Position numbers and translations under genes: made by a program. A stretch of 64,000 nucleotides of DNA, taken from assembly GCA_049299895.1 (NCBI GenBank), contig JBAQYF010000019.1:73231-137230 (forward strand), written 5' to 3'. Under the pieces are notes generated by a model. That model had not been told where the DNA came from. It did no database searches and was given only the letters and a program-made list of their open reading frames with translations. Origin of the DNA: CAIYYO01 sp049299895. Lineage in GTDB: Archaea > Altiarchaeota > Altiarchaeia > IMC4 > QMZM01. Position 1 is the first letter of the stretch. Each line of letters begins with the position of its first letter. This document shows positions 24,228 to 32,599 of this stretch, piece after piece.

Positions 24228-25362
24228 TTTGTTTCACCGATTTTTTTGAATTAAAATATTTTTCGAATATTACAAGGAGCGAAGGAACAATCGTCATCGC
24301 CGCAACCATGCACAGGAAGACCCCGAGGGACATTATCGTGCCCATCTCGGCCATCATCGTAAGCCTTCCAAGGGACATCGCACGGAAACCGATGAGCGCT
24401 GCTATCGTCGTCGTAAGCATGGGGACCGTGACCCCGCATATGGTCGCAACCATCGCTTCGTCGTAACGGCCTCTCTTGAGCTCCTGGCGGAATCTTGCGA
24501 CTATCTGTATCCCGAAGTCTATCCCTATCCCCATTATCATAGAGAGGACGCCTGCGCTCATAGAACTCATGGTCATGTGGAAGGTTCCAAGTATGCCGAA
24601 AGTCCAGACGTTCCCGAACAATATTGCCATCAGGGATATGCCGCTGTATTTGATCGATCTGAAGAGCAATAATATGACGAATATTATCCCTATCAGGGAG
24701 TACGTGGAGGTTCTTTCCATGTCGGGCATCGTCTTTTCCTGCATTACAACGGTTGTTGCAAAGCTTCCCGTGACCTCTGCCTTTATTCCCGCGGGAACAG
24801 GCGTCTCCTCCAGTACGTCGTTTACTTCATCCATCAGTTTCTCTTCGTCTGCGCCGTCCGTCAGCCCGAATCTGACCAATGCCATATCATAGTCTTTGCT
24901 TATGTAAGTCTGCGTCTGAGTTGTTGCGGAGAGCAGTGATTCGATAGTTTTTCTCTCCTGGGGGATCCTTCCGTCACTGGAGGACTTCAGGAGGTCTGCC
25001 GCGCTTTTCGAGCTGGATACCCCGTCCAGTTTGAAAATCTTCTGCGATAGTACGTCCATGTACGAAATGACCCTGTAGTCTCTTACGTCGCGCGCTTCGT
25101 CGGAGCCGTTCTCTTTCGGGTCTATCTGCACAACTATCATCCCGGAGTCTGTTCCGCCGAATTCCCCCTCAAGGTAATCCATCGCTTCGACTACTTCTAC
25201 GCCTTTCGGGAGCAATGTCTTTGTCTCCATCGACGTCATCGTAAGATTCGATACCTGGGTCGATACCGCAAGCGTGAAGACGAGCATTATTGCGATTATC
25301 AGGAACGGGCGATTTGTGATGAGCCGCCCGTACCACGTCAGGATGTCTTTTACAACGCTCAT
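24220..25362 (-). CDS. RND/MMPL-family exporter, second half-size subunit
   Basis: 380 residues: one N-terminal helix, an extracytoplasmic porter domain (about 45-210) and five further helices (about 215-370) with GIGIDFGIQIVARFRQELKR in the sterol-sensing/MMPL core. This is half of a canonical twelve-helix RND protein. It pairs with the next upstream gene, overlapping it by four bases (ATGA at 25359-25362). Likely exports lipids or hydrophobic compounds using the proton gradient; substrate unknown. Confidence 0.85.
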   Translation of the reverse strand: MSVVKDILTWYGRLITNRPFLIIAIMLVFTLAVSTQVSNLTMTSMETKTLLPKGVEVVEAMDYLEGEFGGTDSGMIVVQIDPKENGSDEARDVRDYRVISYMDVLSQKIFKLDGVSSSKSAADLLKSSSDGRIPQERKTIESLLSATTQTQTYISKDYDMALVRFGLTDGADEEKLMDEVNDVLEETPVPAGIKAEVTGSFATTVVMQEKTMPDMERTSTYSLIGIIFVILLLFRSIKYSGISLMAILFGNVWTFGILGTFHMTMSSMSAGVLSMIMGIGIDFGIQIVARFRQELKRGRYDEAMVATICGVTVPMLTTTIAALIGFRAMSLGRLTMMAEMGTIMSLGVFLCMVAAMTIVPSLLVIFEKYFNSKKSVKQNG

Positions 25363-26540
25363 TTTGTCGCCTCCTTATGTTTCCTGATCCTGTGGTCCAA
25401 TTCTTTGTGCTTTCTTACGTCCAGATAGTGCATCACGTTTTCGTGCACCACCATAAGCGCGGGGTTTAATCCGATCGCTGCGACTACGCAGTAGAATATC
25501 CCTATTGCAAGGGTTGCGCCCAGGTGCTGGAGCATCGGCATGGATGCGAGCATGAGTGCCAGGAACCCCATTATCACTGTCGACGAAGAGCCGATTATAG
25601 CGCCTCCGACTTCTTTCATCGCAAGCCTCATCGATTTTATCTGCGCGTATCCCTTCTCTCTTTCCTCGTTGTATCTTTCTATGTAGAAGACGCTGTATTC
25701 GACTCCCAGCCCAAGGATCATCGCGCCGACCCCGACTGTTGCTATCGAGAGCGCTATGTTAAGCCATCCCATCGTTCCCATCGTCCATATCAGGCCGAAT
25801 ACGAGGGGTGCGAATACAACGACTCCGTCGCTTCTGGGATTGCTGATAATCAGGAGAACTATAAGTATCGAAAGCGCCGCAAGGCATATCGTGAATACGG
25901 CGTCGCTTTGCAGAGTATCCATCAGGACCACTCGTATCGGCGGCATGCCGGTCAGTTGGACCTTTACCCCCGGAGGCACGGGCGATGAATCGATGTCTTT
26001 TCGGATGGCTTCTTCAAGGTTCCTGACGGTCTGTTCCTGGCTTCCGAGGTTGGCATTTACCTGGATTATCGTTGCGCTGTAGTCTTTATTGAATGCGCTT
26101 TTTGATTCCGGCACCCTGTCCAGGATGGCCCGTACGCCGGCTGACGTCTGGGGTATGCCCGTTTGTTTGAATATCTGCGCAAGAGAGTTTACGCTGTCCA
26201 CTGAGTTCTCGCTTCCTATCTGGTCGCCGAGTTCGGTTATAAGTTTTATCACCCTCGGGTCGCGTATGTCCTGCACTGCGTCTTTCTGCGTTGCAGAATG
26301 GTCTAGACTGATCACCACTATAACTACGTCGTAGCCGCCGAAGGTCTCGCTCACTTTATCCTGGAGCTTCATAATCGGCATGTCCTTGGGCATCTCTTTG
26401 GCCAGGTCCGTTTCCATGCGGATGTTTCCTACCCCCATGCCCAGGAGTAAAGTCAATACCAGAGCCACTATGACTATTGCATTGGCGTGCCTGCCCTGGA
26501 ATTCGCCGATCCCTTCTAGCATATCTTCAAAGCCCGACAT
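25359..26540 (-). CDS. RND/MMPL-family exporter, first half-size subunit
   Basis: 393 residues with the same plan as its neighbour: N-terminal helix, porter domain with FGGYDVVIVVISLD, five more helices with GLGVEYSVFYIERYNEEREK. The Asp in GIDFG of the partner is Glu here (GVEYS). The two half-size genes in tandem suggest an internally split RND pump acting as a heterodimer or higher oligomer. First gene of the operon; a TATA-like ATTTTTATTTAC lies at about 26563-26574. Confidence 0.85.
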   Translation of the reverse strand: MSGFEDMLEGIGEFQGRHANAIVIVALVLTLLLGMGVGNIRMETDLAKEMPKDMPIMKLQDKVSETFGGYDVVIVVISLDHSATQKDAVQDIRDPRVIKLITELGDQIGSENSVDSVNSLAQIFKQTGIPQTSAGVRAILDRVPESKSAFNKDYSATIIQVNANLGSQEQTVRNLEEAIRKDIDSSPVPPGVKVQLTGMPPIRVVLMDTLQSDAVFTICLAALSILIVLLIISNPRSDGVVVFAPLVFGLIWTMGTMGWLNIALSIATVGVGAMILGLGVEYSVFYIERYNEEREKGYAQIKSMRLAMKEVGGAIIGSSSTVIMGFLALMLASMPMLQHLGATLAIGIFYCVVAAIGLNPALMVVHENVMHYLDVRKHKELDHRIRKHKEATK

Positions 26541-26580
26541 TTTGAATAGGAATTATCATAGACTATGTAAATAAAAATAG

Positions 26581-26599
26581 TATATCAGATTTTGATATA
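26581..26599 (-). promoter_or_regulatory. Palindrome upstream of the RND operon (PadR operator candidate)
   Basis: TATATCA (26581-26587) and TGATATA (26593-26599) form a perfect 7-base inverted repeat with centre GATTT, just upstream of the probable TATA of the operon starting at 26540. Assignment to the operon's own PadR is inferred from position. Confidence 0.5.
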
Positions 26600-26757
26600 T
26601 ATTGTTTTTTAAAGTAACGATTGAGAAATGAGGGCATATGCGCCAGTTGCCACTCCCGGGGGAATGCCAACACATTCGCAAAAAACTGAGGACTTAATTC
26701 CAGAATTCAGACGCGCTTACCTATCAGGCCGGTTTATCGTTTATTCAATAACAGCTC

Positions 26758-27234
26758 TCAAAATTCAACGTCTACCCATCCCCCAAATTTACTGCCTACT
26801 TCTTTGAACCGGGCAACTATTTCAAAACCAAGATTCTCATGTAGCCGCTGGCTTCTTTCATTGGGTATGCGATCGCTCCGAGTACGGCATGTATCCCTCT
26901 TTTTCTTAAGTCATCCAGCAATGACGCATATAATAAAAAATCCGATGCCTTTTCCAACAAGATCATTCTTAAGGTATATAGTTGATTCGACGGTGTAACG
27001 ATAGGCGCATCGCCCCCTCCATCTACTGGCATACGCATAGCCGATCAATTTTCCATGGTCTAAATAAACATACCATGGAAATGAGGCAGTAACGTCTTTT
27101 ATCCGTTCTCCCATCTCCCGGGAAGACACTGGATCTTCCTCAAAGATGATGCTTGTGTTCTTAACATAAAAGTTATAGATATCGCATATCTGTTGGATAT
27201 CCTCTTTTCTTACCTCTCTCACCCCCCGTTGCAT
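26758..27234 (-). pseudogene. GNAT acetyltransferase (phosphinothricin-acetyltransferase-like), two frameshifts
   Basis: Starting at ATG 27234, three successive frames give one protein: VREVRKEDIQQICDIYNFYV up to LVGKGIG; after a shift at a T-run near 26935, YASLLDDLRKRGIHAVLGAI; after a second shift near 26860, QRLHENLGFEIVARFKEVG and KFGGWVDVEF, ending at 26758. The motif order is that of the PAT group of GNAT enzymes. Two frameshifts suggest decay, although the first is in a homopolymer where a sequencing error is possible. Confidence 0.75.
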
Positions 27235-27325
27235 TAATATTCAATGCCTTGTGGTTCGGTGTTTCTCCTTTATTTTTCATTCTTTTGCAAAGGGAATTTT
27301 GGAGGTTATTACGGTTCTTTCGCTT

Positions 27326-27540
27326 TCATATTCTAACCGGGCTATTACTTGCGAGTCTTAGGCTGTGTGCCAGTATTATGAGTATTGCGTCTTGTCTTTG
27401 AGCGTTTTTTTCTGGCTCTTATGGCGCTGTCATATCGTCTTTTTATCATGCCGTTTACTGTTTCGCTTTTGCTTCCTGCCGGTATTACTCTTCGGGAAAC
27501 GCTTTCTTTAGGCGATCGGTTCCCGGTAAGTCTAATGAGG
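27326..27540 (-). mobile_element. DDE transposase C-terminal remnant
   Basis: Minus-strand frame ESVSRRVIPAGSKSETVNGM followed by IKRRYDSAIRARKK matches the Glu-containing end of IS4/IS5-type transposases (usually a variant of SKGETVNSMIKRRYG). A one-base shift near 27415 leads to EKNAQRQDAILIILAHSLRL, the last helix. Nothing upstream of about 27540 is recognisable. This is a different family member from the one at 10790-11345. Confidence 0.6.
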
Positions 27541-27615
27541 GTTTAATAGATATTCAGGCAATCAAATAACATTGACGCATGTCAATCAATCTCACCCATC
27601 GGGGGTTTTAGTAAG

Positions 27616-28722
27616 ATGAGCGAAGTGAGAGGGAACAGGGAGGAAGGCCAGAATGATGCGGAACGTTCTTCTTTTAGAGCCTCCAGCGTGTTTGAATCCT
27701 CAGGAGATGTTACTCCGCCTGCTTCGGGGATTTTTGCCGGCGTATTGGGCATAACGGCGCCTTTGATCGTTGGAGCGTTGATGGAACAACCAGGGGCGGG
27801 AATGATCGTTTCTCTCGGAGGTCTTGCGTTGAGCGGCAGCGGCTCTGTAGGCGCGTTCCGGGAGAGATTTTCTGATCTTGCCTGCGCTTTTGCCGCGACA
27901 AGCCTTGCTATTGCCTGCGGTGTTCTGGTGGCGGCAGATCTTTGGTTTTCCGTATTCTTAATACCGTTGATCGCTTTTTTCTCGGGGTTGTTCGGGGGGA
28001 TCAGCCGGCCGCTTGCGCGGGCGTCGGGCCAGTTTATTGTCTTTATGATAATTGCCGCCGGTTTGAACGTGGGCGGCGGCGGTCTGGTCATTACGGTCTT
28101 GCTATTCTGCTTGGGGGCTGCCTGGACTGCGGTTTTATCATTGGTCTTGTATCCCGTTTTTCAGAATAGGGGAACCGGCGGCGTATATCAGCCTGCGAGA
28201 AGGCATACCGCAGAACAGTTGTTGAGCCGGTGGCGGCGTACGCTTGCGCATTTTGGCGGCTGGTTTTATCCCCTGAGGATAGGCCTGTGCCTGCTTGTTG
28301 CAGGTTTCTTCCAGATGAACTGGCCTTACGGGCACGGTTACTGGATATTGATCACGGTTGCGATCGTCGTGCAGCGCAGTGTCCACGCGCTTTTGAAGCG
28401 GATGCTTCAGCGTGCGTTGGGGACGTTTGCAGGCATCCTTTTTGCAAGCATTTTTTTGTTCTGCGTTCCTCCTCTCTGGATTGTGATATTAGTCATCGGA
28501 GTATTGGCCGCCCTAAGGTCTGCGTACAAAGAGTCGAACTATGCCGCTTACTCGGCAGTTATGACTCTTCTTGTGTTGTTGCTGCTTGATTACGGCAAAG
28601 AGGCCGGTTTGGAGGTTATTATCGACCGTCTATTTTCCACTCTCACGGGTTGCGTAATCGCCCTGGTCTTTGGGTATTTGTTATGGCCCCGGTCTGTCGG
28701 AGAGGAGAAACCCTTAGAATAA
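27616..28722 (+). CDS. FUSC-family membrane protein (YccS/AaeB-like)
   Basis: 368 residues. A polar N-terminus (1-38) is followed by two sets of closely packed helices (about 40-180 and 210-365) separated by a basic loop (ARRHTAEQLLSRWRR). The second set has NWPYGHGYWILITVAIVVQ and LKRMLQRALGTFAGI, the FUSC signature (W-x-x-x-T... then R-x-x-G-T-x-x-G). Bacterial members export aromatic acids or anchor efflux pumps. It stands alone here, between an IS remnant and the methyltransferase gene. Confidence 0.75.
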   Translation: MSEVRGNREEGQNDAERSSFRASSVFESSGDVTPPASGIFAGVLGITAPLIVGALMEQPGAGMIVSLGGLALSGSGSVGAFRERFSDLACAFAATSLAIACGVLVAADLWFSVFLIPLIAFFSGLFGGISRPLARASGQFIVFMIIAAGLNVGGGGLVITVLLFCLGAAWTAVLSLVLYPVFQNRGTGGVYQPARRHTAEQLLSRWRRTLAHFGGWFYPLRIGLCLLVAGFFQMNWPYGHGYWILITVAIVVQRSVHALLKRMLQRALGTFAGILFASIFLFCVPPLWIVILVIGVLAALRSAYKESNYAAYSAVMTLLVLLLLDYGKEAGLEVIIDRLFSTLTGCVIALVFGYLLWPRSVGEEKPLE

Positions 28723-28920
28723 CCTTTATTAGCCGTCAGTGCCATATAGTAACGTGGATATATTATTTGCGAGACATTAACTGCTTTGGCCGCCCGGCTT
28801 ACGTGCGCGGTCTTTTTTGCATGCCTTAGAATGGGTGCTGTTCAGACGGGATGCTTTCTTTTGTGAAGTATCTTCAGCCGCTTTTGTGTTTTATAAAAAA
28901 AGAGGTTATTTCAAAAAAAA

Positions 28921-29658
28921 ATGGATAAAGTGTTTTATGAAGTATTCGAGTCTTTGCCCAGGCAGGGTCCGGGCGACGACTATTCAACAAAAAAGGCTTA
29001 CATGAAATTGGCGCTCCCAAAGAAGCCCGACATCCTCGATATCGGATGCGGGTCCGGGAAGCAGACATTGGCCCTCGCGGCCCTGTCTGCGGGAAGCATA
29101 ACGGCAGTCGACATACACAAGCCGTTCCTGGAATCCCTGAGAAGGGAATATAAAAAGGGCAAGTACCCTGCGAGAGTGAAGATAGAGGAAGGAGACATGT
29201 CGTCTCTTAAATACGCCGATGGGAGTTTCGACCTCATATGGTCCGAGGGATCTTGTTTCATCATGGGATTCCAAAACGCCATCGCATCATGGAGGAGGCT
29301 CCTGCGACCAGGGGGTTATCTTGTCGTAAGCGATCTCGTGTGGTTCCGCAAAAATCAGCCGAAAGAAGTTAGAGACTACTTTGCAAAAATCTGCGTAGTT
29401 CGGTACTACAGGGACCTGTATGCGGAAATCGACTCCGCAGGATACGATCTTGTGCATTACTTCAAACTTCCGCACGATTCCTGGTGGACAAGCTACTGCG
29501 TGCCGATGGAAAAGGAGGTAACGGAATTGGAGCACAAGTACCCGGCAGATGCCAAAGAGAGGGAGACATTGAATGCCCTGCAGGAGGAAATAGAGATCCA
29601 CAGGAGATACCATAGTTACTACGGCTACGGCTTTTACCTGATGAGAAAACGGGATTGA
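28921..29658 (+). CDS. Class I SAM-dependent methyltransferase
   Basis: 245 residues. Motif I ILDIGCGSGKQTLALA (about 38-53), acidic AVDIHKP (about 61), motif II with GDMSSLKYADGSFDLIWSEG (about 90-108), and RLLRPGGYLVVSDLVW (about 125-140). Ubie/Methyltransf_11-like core with a C-terminal extension rich in Tyr and His. Small-molecule methylation is likely; substrate unknown. TATA-like TTTTATAAAAAAAG at about 28887-28900 and GAGG ahead of the start. Independent transcription unit. Confidence 0.88.
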   Translation: MDKVFYEVFESLPRQGPGDDYSTKKAYMKLALPKKPDILDIGCGSGKQTLALAALSAGSITAVDIHKPFLESLRREYKKGKYPARVKIEEGDMSSLKYADGSFDLIWSEGSCFIMGFQNAIASWRRLLRPGGYLVVSDLVWFRKNQPKEVRDYFAKICVVRYYRDLYAEIDSAGYDLVHYFKLPHDSWWTSYCVPMEKEVTELEHKYPADAKERETLNALQEEIEIHRRYHSYYGYGFYLMRKRD

Positions 29659-29768
29659 GGGACCAGGGGGGAGAAAATAGGCATTGTATTCGAGGATCTT
29701 AGCGTGAGCTATTTAATCCCCCCTTTTTTATTATTTACGTAAAGAAGACGTAAGATTCCGAGGAACAC

Positions 29769-30278
29769 ATGAAAACAAAAAAAACACTCATAGTCTGCCA
29801 GTCTATCCATCATGGAAATACTATGAAAATAGCGGAAGTTCTTGCCGGTGAATTAAACGCGGAGATCAAAAAGCCTTCCGAAGTAGAAAATGAAGGATTA
29901 GAGGGATATGATCTGATCGGTTTCGGTTCGGGGATATACGACGATAAGCATCATGTCAGTTTGCTTAATCTCGCGGACAGGTTGCCGGATGGTGCAGGCA
30001 AAAAAGCGTTTATCTTTTCAACCAGCGGGGCGCCTGTTGCCATACTGGGAAATAAGTTTTTAAGCAATTATTCGGCAAAAGCTCACGCCCCGCTCAAAAA
30101 CAAGCTGGAATCCAGGGGTTACAGGATACTTGGCGATCTTATCCTGCCGGGCTTTAATACCAATAGTTTTCTTAAATATTTCGGCGGGTTGAACAAGAAC
30201 AGGCCGGATCACAAAGATATCGAGAGGGCAAAAGTATTCGCATCGAAAATATCGGAAGTTTTTAAAAATACTCCGTAA
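29769..30278 (+). CDS. Flavodoxin-domain protein
   Basis: 169 residues. FMN phosphate loop SIHHGNTMKIAEVLA (about 12-26), IGFGSGIYDDKHH (about 51-63) and FIFSTSGAP (about 82-90) are the flavodoxin/NADPH-dependent reductase landmarks; the fold appears complete with LILPGFNTNSF. Probably a cytoplasmic electron carrier or quinone/protoporphyrinogen-type oxidoreductase. A GAGGAACAC Shine-Dalgarno stretch lies ahead of the ATG. Confidence 0.87.
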   Translation: MKTKKTLIVCQSIHHGNTMKIAEVLAGELNAEIKKPSEVENEGLEGYDLIGFGSGIYDDKHHVSLLNLADRLPDGAGKKAFIFSTSGAPVAILGNKFLSNYSAKAHAPLKNKLESRGYRILGDLILPGFNTNSFLKYFGGLNKNRPDHKDIERAKVFASKISEVFKNTP

Positions 30279-30381
30279 AAACAAAGATTATACCCTTGGC
30301 TGTGCCGAGATCCCGCTTCGTCCGGATATCATTGATTTTTTATGCCTTCAATTCGTTTATTAAACTGCCGGCGACCGAAAG

Positions 30382-30726
30382 ATGAAAGATTTCCCAGATT
30401 TCATGAAGAACAAAAAGAACGCGATAGCAGAAGGCAGCCAGAGCAGCGGAATAGAGGGCTACGTTTATGACGGCGCAGACGGGAGCCAGATGATACACTG
30501 GACGTGCGGTGCGGACGGCGTATCAAAAGAGCATGCGCACAATTACGACGAATACATGGTTGTCGTATCCGGCAGATACGACATGCTGATCGGCGGGAAA
30601 AAGACAGGCCTTGCTGCCGGCGACGAATATTATATACCAAAAGGCGTCCCGCACGCGGGCGCATTCATCGCGGGGACGAGAACCATCCACTGCTTCGGGG
30701 GGAAGAGGGCGGAAAGGAAAGGCTAA
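30382..30726 (+). CDS. Cupin_2-domain protein
   Basis: 114 residues forming one beta-barrel cupin. Motif 1 is SKEHAHNYDEYMVVVSGRYD (metal-binding His and Glu) and motif 2 is YYIPKGVPHAG (His). Single-domain cupins like this bind a metal and small ligands; no reaction can be assigned. Convergent with the ABC ATPase gene, whose stop it overlaps by four bases. Confidence 0.85.
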   Translation: MKDFPDFMKNKKNAIAEGSQSSGIEGYVYDGADGSQMIHWTCGADGVSKEHAHNYDEYMVVVSGRYDMLIGGKKTGLAAGDEYYIPKGVPHAGAFIAGTRTIHCFGGKRAERKG

Positions 30727-31394
30727 GGTTCTATGAGGCCGTCTTTCAACCTGATCACCCGGTCGAATTTCGTATGCGCAAGATGCCATTCCTCGTGCGT
30801 GACCATCACTATCGTCTGGCTGTATTCCAGGTTGAAGTTCTTGAAGAGGTCCAGTATGTGCTTCGACGATTCGCTGTCGAGGTTCGCGCAAGGCTCGTCC
30901 GCGTAGAGTATCTTGGGTTTGTGCACAAGCGCCCGGGCGATCGACACGCGTTGCTGCTGCCCGCCCGACAGTTCCGCAGGCAGGTGGTCCGTTCTCCCGG
31001 AGAGGCCGACTACTCCGAGGATCTTTTCTGCTTCCTGCGCGCATCTTTTCTTTGATGCTCCCTGCATGAGGAGAGGAAGGTATACATTTTCCAGAGCCGT
31101 GAGTTCCGGCAGAAGCGCGTAGTCCTGGAATACGTAGCCAAGGTTCTTCAGGCGGAAGTCTATTTTTTTCTTGTCGGAAAGAGCGCAGGTATGGACCCCG
31201 TCCAATATGACGTCTCCGTTCGTCGGTTTGTCGAGTATCCCGAGCTGGTGGAGCAAAGTGCTTTTACCGCTTCCGGATGGTCCCATCAACGCTACGTATT
31301 CCCCTTTGTCGATTGAGAGGTTCACTCCTTTAAGAGCTTCCAATCTTGTTTTCCCCATTATATAAGTCTTTGTAACGTCTACTGCATCTATCAA
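30723..31394 (-). CDS. ABC transporter ATPase, MacB/LolD type (module 3)
   Basis: 223 residues from TTG 31394 (GGGGTGAGAAC just upstream; the Shine-Dalgarno overlaps the permease stop). Walker A GPSGSGKST (about 38), Q-loop VFQDYALLPEL (about 90), signature LSGGQQQRVSIARAL (about 141), Walker B ILYADEP (about 161) and THEEWH (about 198). The compact form with PELTALENVYLPLL is typical of MacB/LolD ATPases that power FtsX-like permeases. Third gene of the CARDB-permease-ATPase operon. Confidence 0.9.
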   Translation of the reverse strand: MIDAVDVTKTYIMGKTRLEALKGVNLSIDKGEYVALMGPSGSGKSTLLHQLGILDKPTNGDVILDGVHTCALSDKKKIDFRLKNLGYVFQDYALLPELTALENVYLPLLMQGASKKRCAQEAEKILGVVGLSGRTDHLPAELSGGQQQRVSIARALVHKPKILYADEPCANLDSESSKHILDLFKNFNLEYSQTIVMVTHEEWHLAHTKFDRVIRLKDGLIEP

Positions 31395-31398
31395 GTTC

Positions 31399-32595
31399 TC
31401 ACCCCCTGATCAGATCTAGTGCATCCCTTTTGGCCATCTGGTAAGCCGGGATCGCCGAGCCTATTACCGCCGCGATGAATAGCAGGGACGCCCTACCGAT
31501 TGCTTCCGAGTCGGATAGCTGCAGGCTGATATTGCCTATCGGAAAGGGTATCGGGTGTTCTTTTGTATAAGGCGATAGAACGTACTGCATGAAGGAATAT
31601 CCGAGGATCATCCCGAGCAAGGCATAGAACGCCGCCTGGAAGATGAATGACATGATTATCGCATCCCTGTCTATGCCTATTGCCTTTTCCACGCCTATCT
31701 GGCGCTTCTTTCCGACGATGCTGACGAATATGACGACGAATATCACTATGAATGCTACGATGATGCCTATCAGGCTGAATATGTCCCTGATCCTGCTTAA
31801 CGTGTCTTCTATCATCCTGAGTATCCCCGCATAGTCTCTCCAGGTACGGATCTCTTCTCTTACGCCCGCAGACATGAGCTGAATCCTTGCGCCTTCTGCC
31901 GCCAGGCCCGACGTAGTCTTGAGCGCTATTTCGTTTGCCGCATCCTCCGTTCCGAGCACCTCTTCAAGGTCTTTTATGTTGACGTATGCGGCTGCGTCTG
32001 ATGCAAAAAAATTTGTTGTGTATATTCCTTTGACGCGAAAGTCCTTTGTTATCCCGCCCATCGAGAGGGACACGGTATCGCCGACTACAACTCCGCCGAG
32101 GGACCTTGCTTCCATCAGGGCTCCGTACCCGCCGGAAACCTCGCGGCCGAGGACTATCTCGTCCCGGTCGAGGCGGCTTATGAATTCGCCCGACAGGACG
32201 GAGGAGTGTATCTTTGTCACGGAGGATTCGTCCCTTGCGTCAACGCCGTAGACGGTCACTCCGGTGTTCTTGTCTTTGTAGTACACCGAGGCCTGTGTCT
32301 TCAGCCTGGGAGAGACCCCGAGGACATAGGGCAGATGTTCAAGCTTCGCCTTCAAGCCGGATACGCCGTCTATATAACGAGCCCCGACACCGGGCTCTAT
32401 CATGACGTTGCCGGTCTGGTAGTCTATCATCTGCTCATTGAATTTTGCGGTCACGCCCCCAAGGATGCTCGAAACGAATACTATCTGGAGGTAGACGAGC
32501 GACAGCACGAATACCGTGAACACGTTTATCCCGACGCTTCCCCTTTGGACCGACCTGTATGCGAGGAAGGACGCGACCCGCAGCCGAGAGAACAT
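31399..32595 (-). CDS. FtsX/MacB-like ABC permease (module 3)
   Basis: 398 residues from ATG 32595, five bases after the CARDB stop; an upstream in-frame ATG at 32634 would overlap it. One N-terminal helix (about 15-40), a MacB_PCD-like extracytoplasmic domain (about 45-265) and three C-terminal helices (about 280-395) with VEKAIGIDRDAIIMSFIFQA, the FtsX coupling region. MacB-class proteins use mechanotransmission to push out peptides, lipids or lipoproteins; substrate unknown. Confidence 0.88.
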   Translation of the reverse strand: MFSRLRVASFLAYRSVQRGSVGINVFTVFVLSLVYLQIVFVSSILGGVTAKFNEQMIDYQTGNVMIEPGVGARYIDGVSGLKAKLEHLPYVLGVSPRLKTQASVYYKDKNTGVTVYGVDARDESSVTKIHSSVLSGEFISRLDRDEIVLGREVSGGYGALMEARSLGGVVVGDTVSLSMGGITKDFRVKGIYTTNFFASDAAAYVNIKDLEEVLGTEDAANEIALKTTSGLAAEGARIQLMSAGVREEIRTWRDYAGILRMIEDTLSRIRDIFSLIGIIVAFIVIFVVIFVSIVGKKRQIGVEKAIGIDRDAIIMSFIFQAAFYALLGMILGYSFMQYVLSPYTKEHPIPFPIGNISLQLSDSEAIGRASLLFIAAVIGSAIPAYQMAKRDALDLIRG

Positions 32596-32599
32596 TTTT

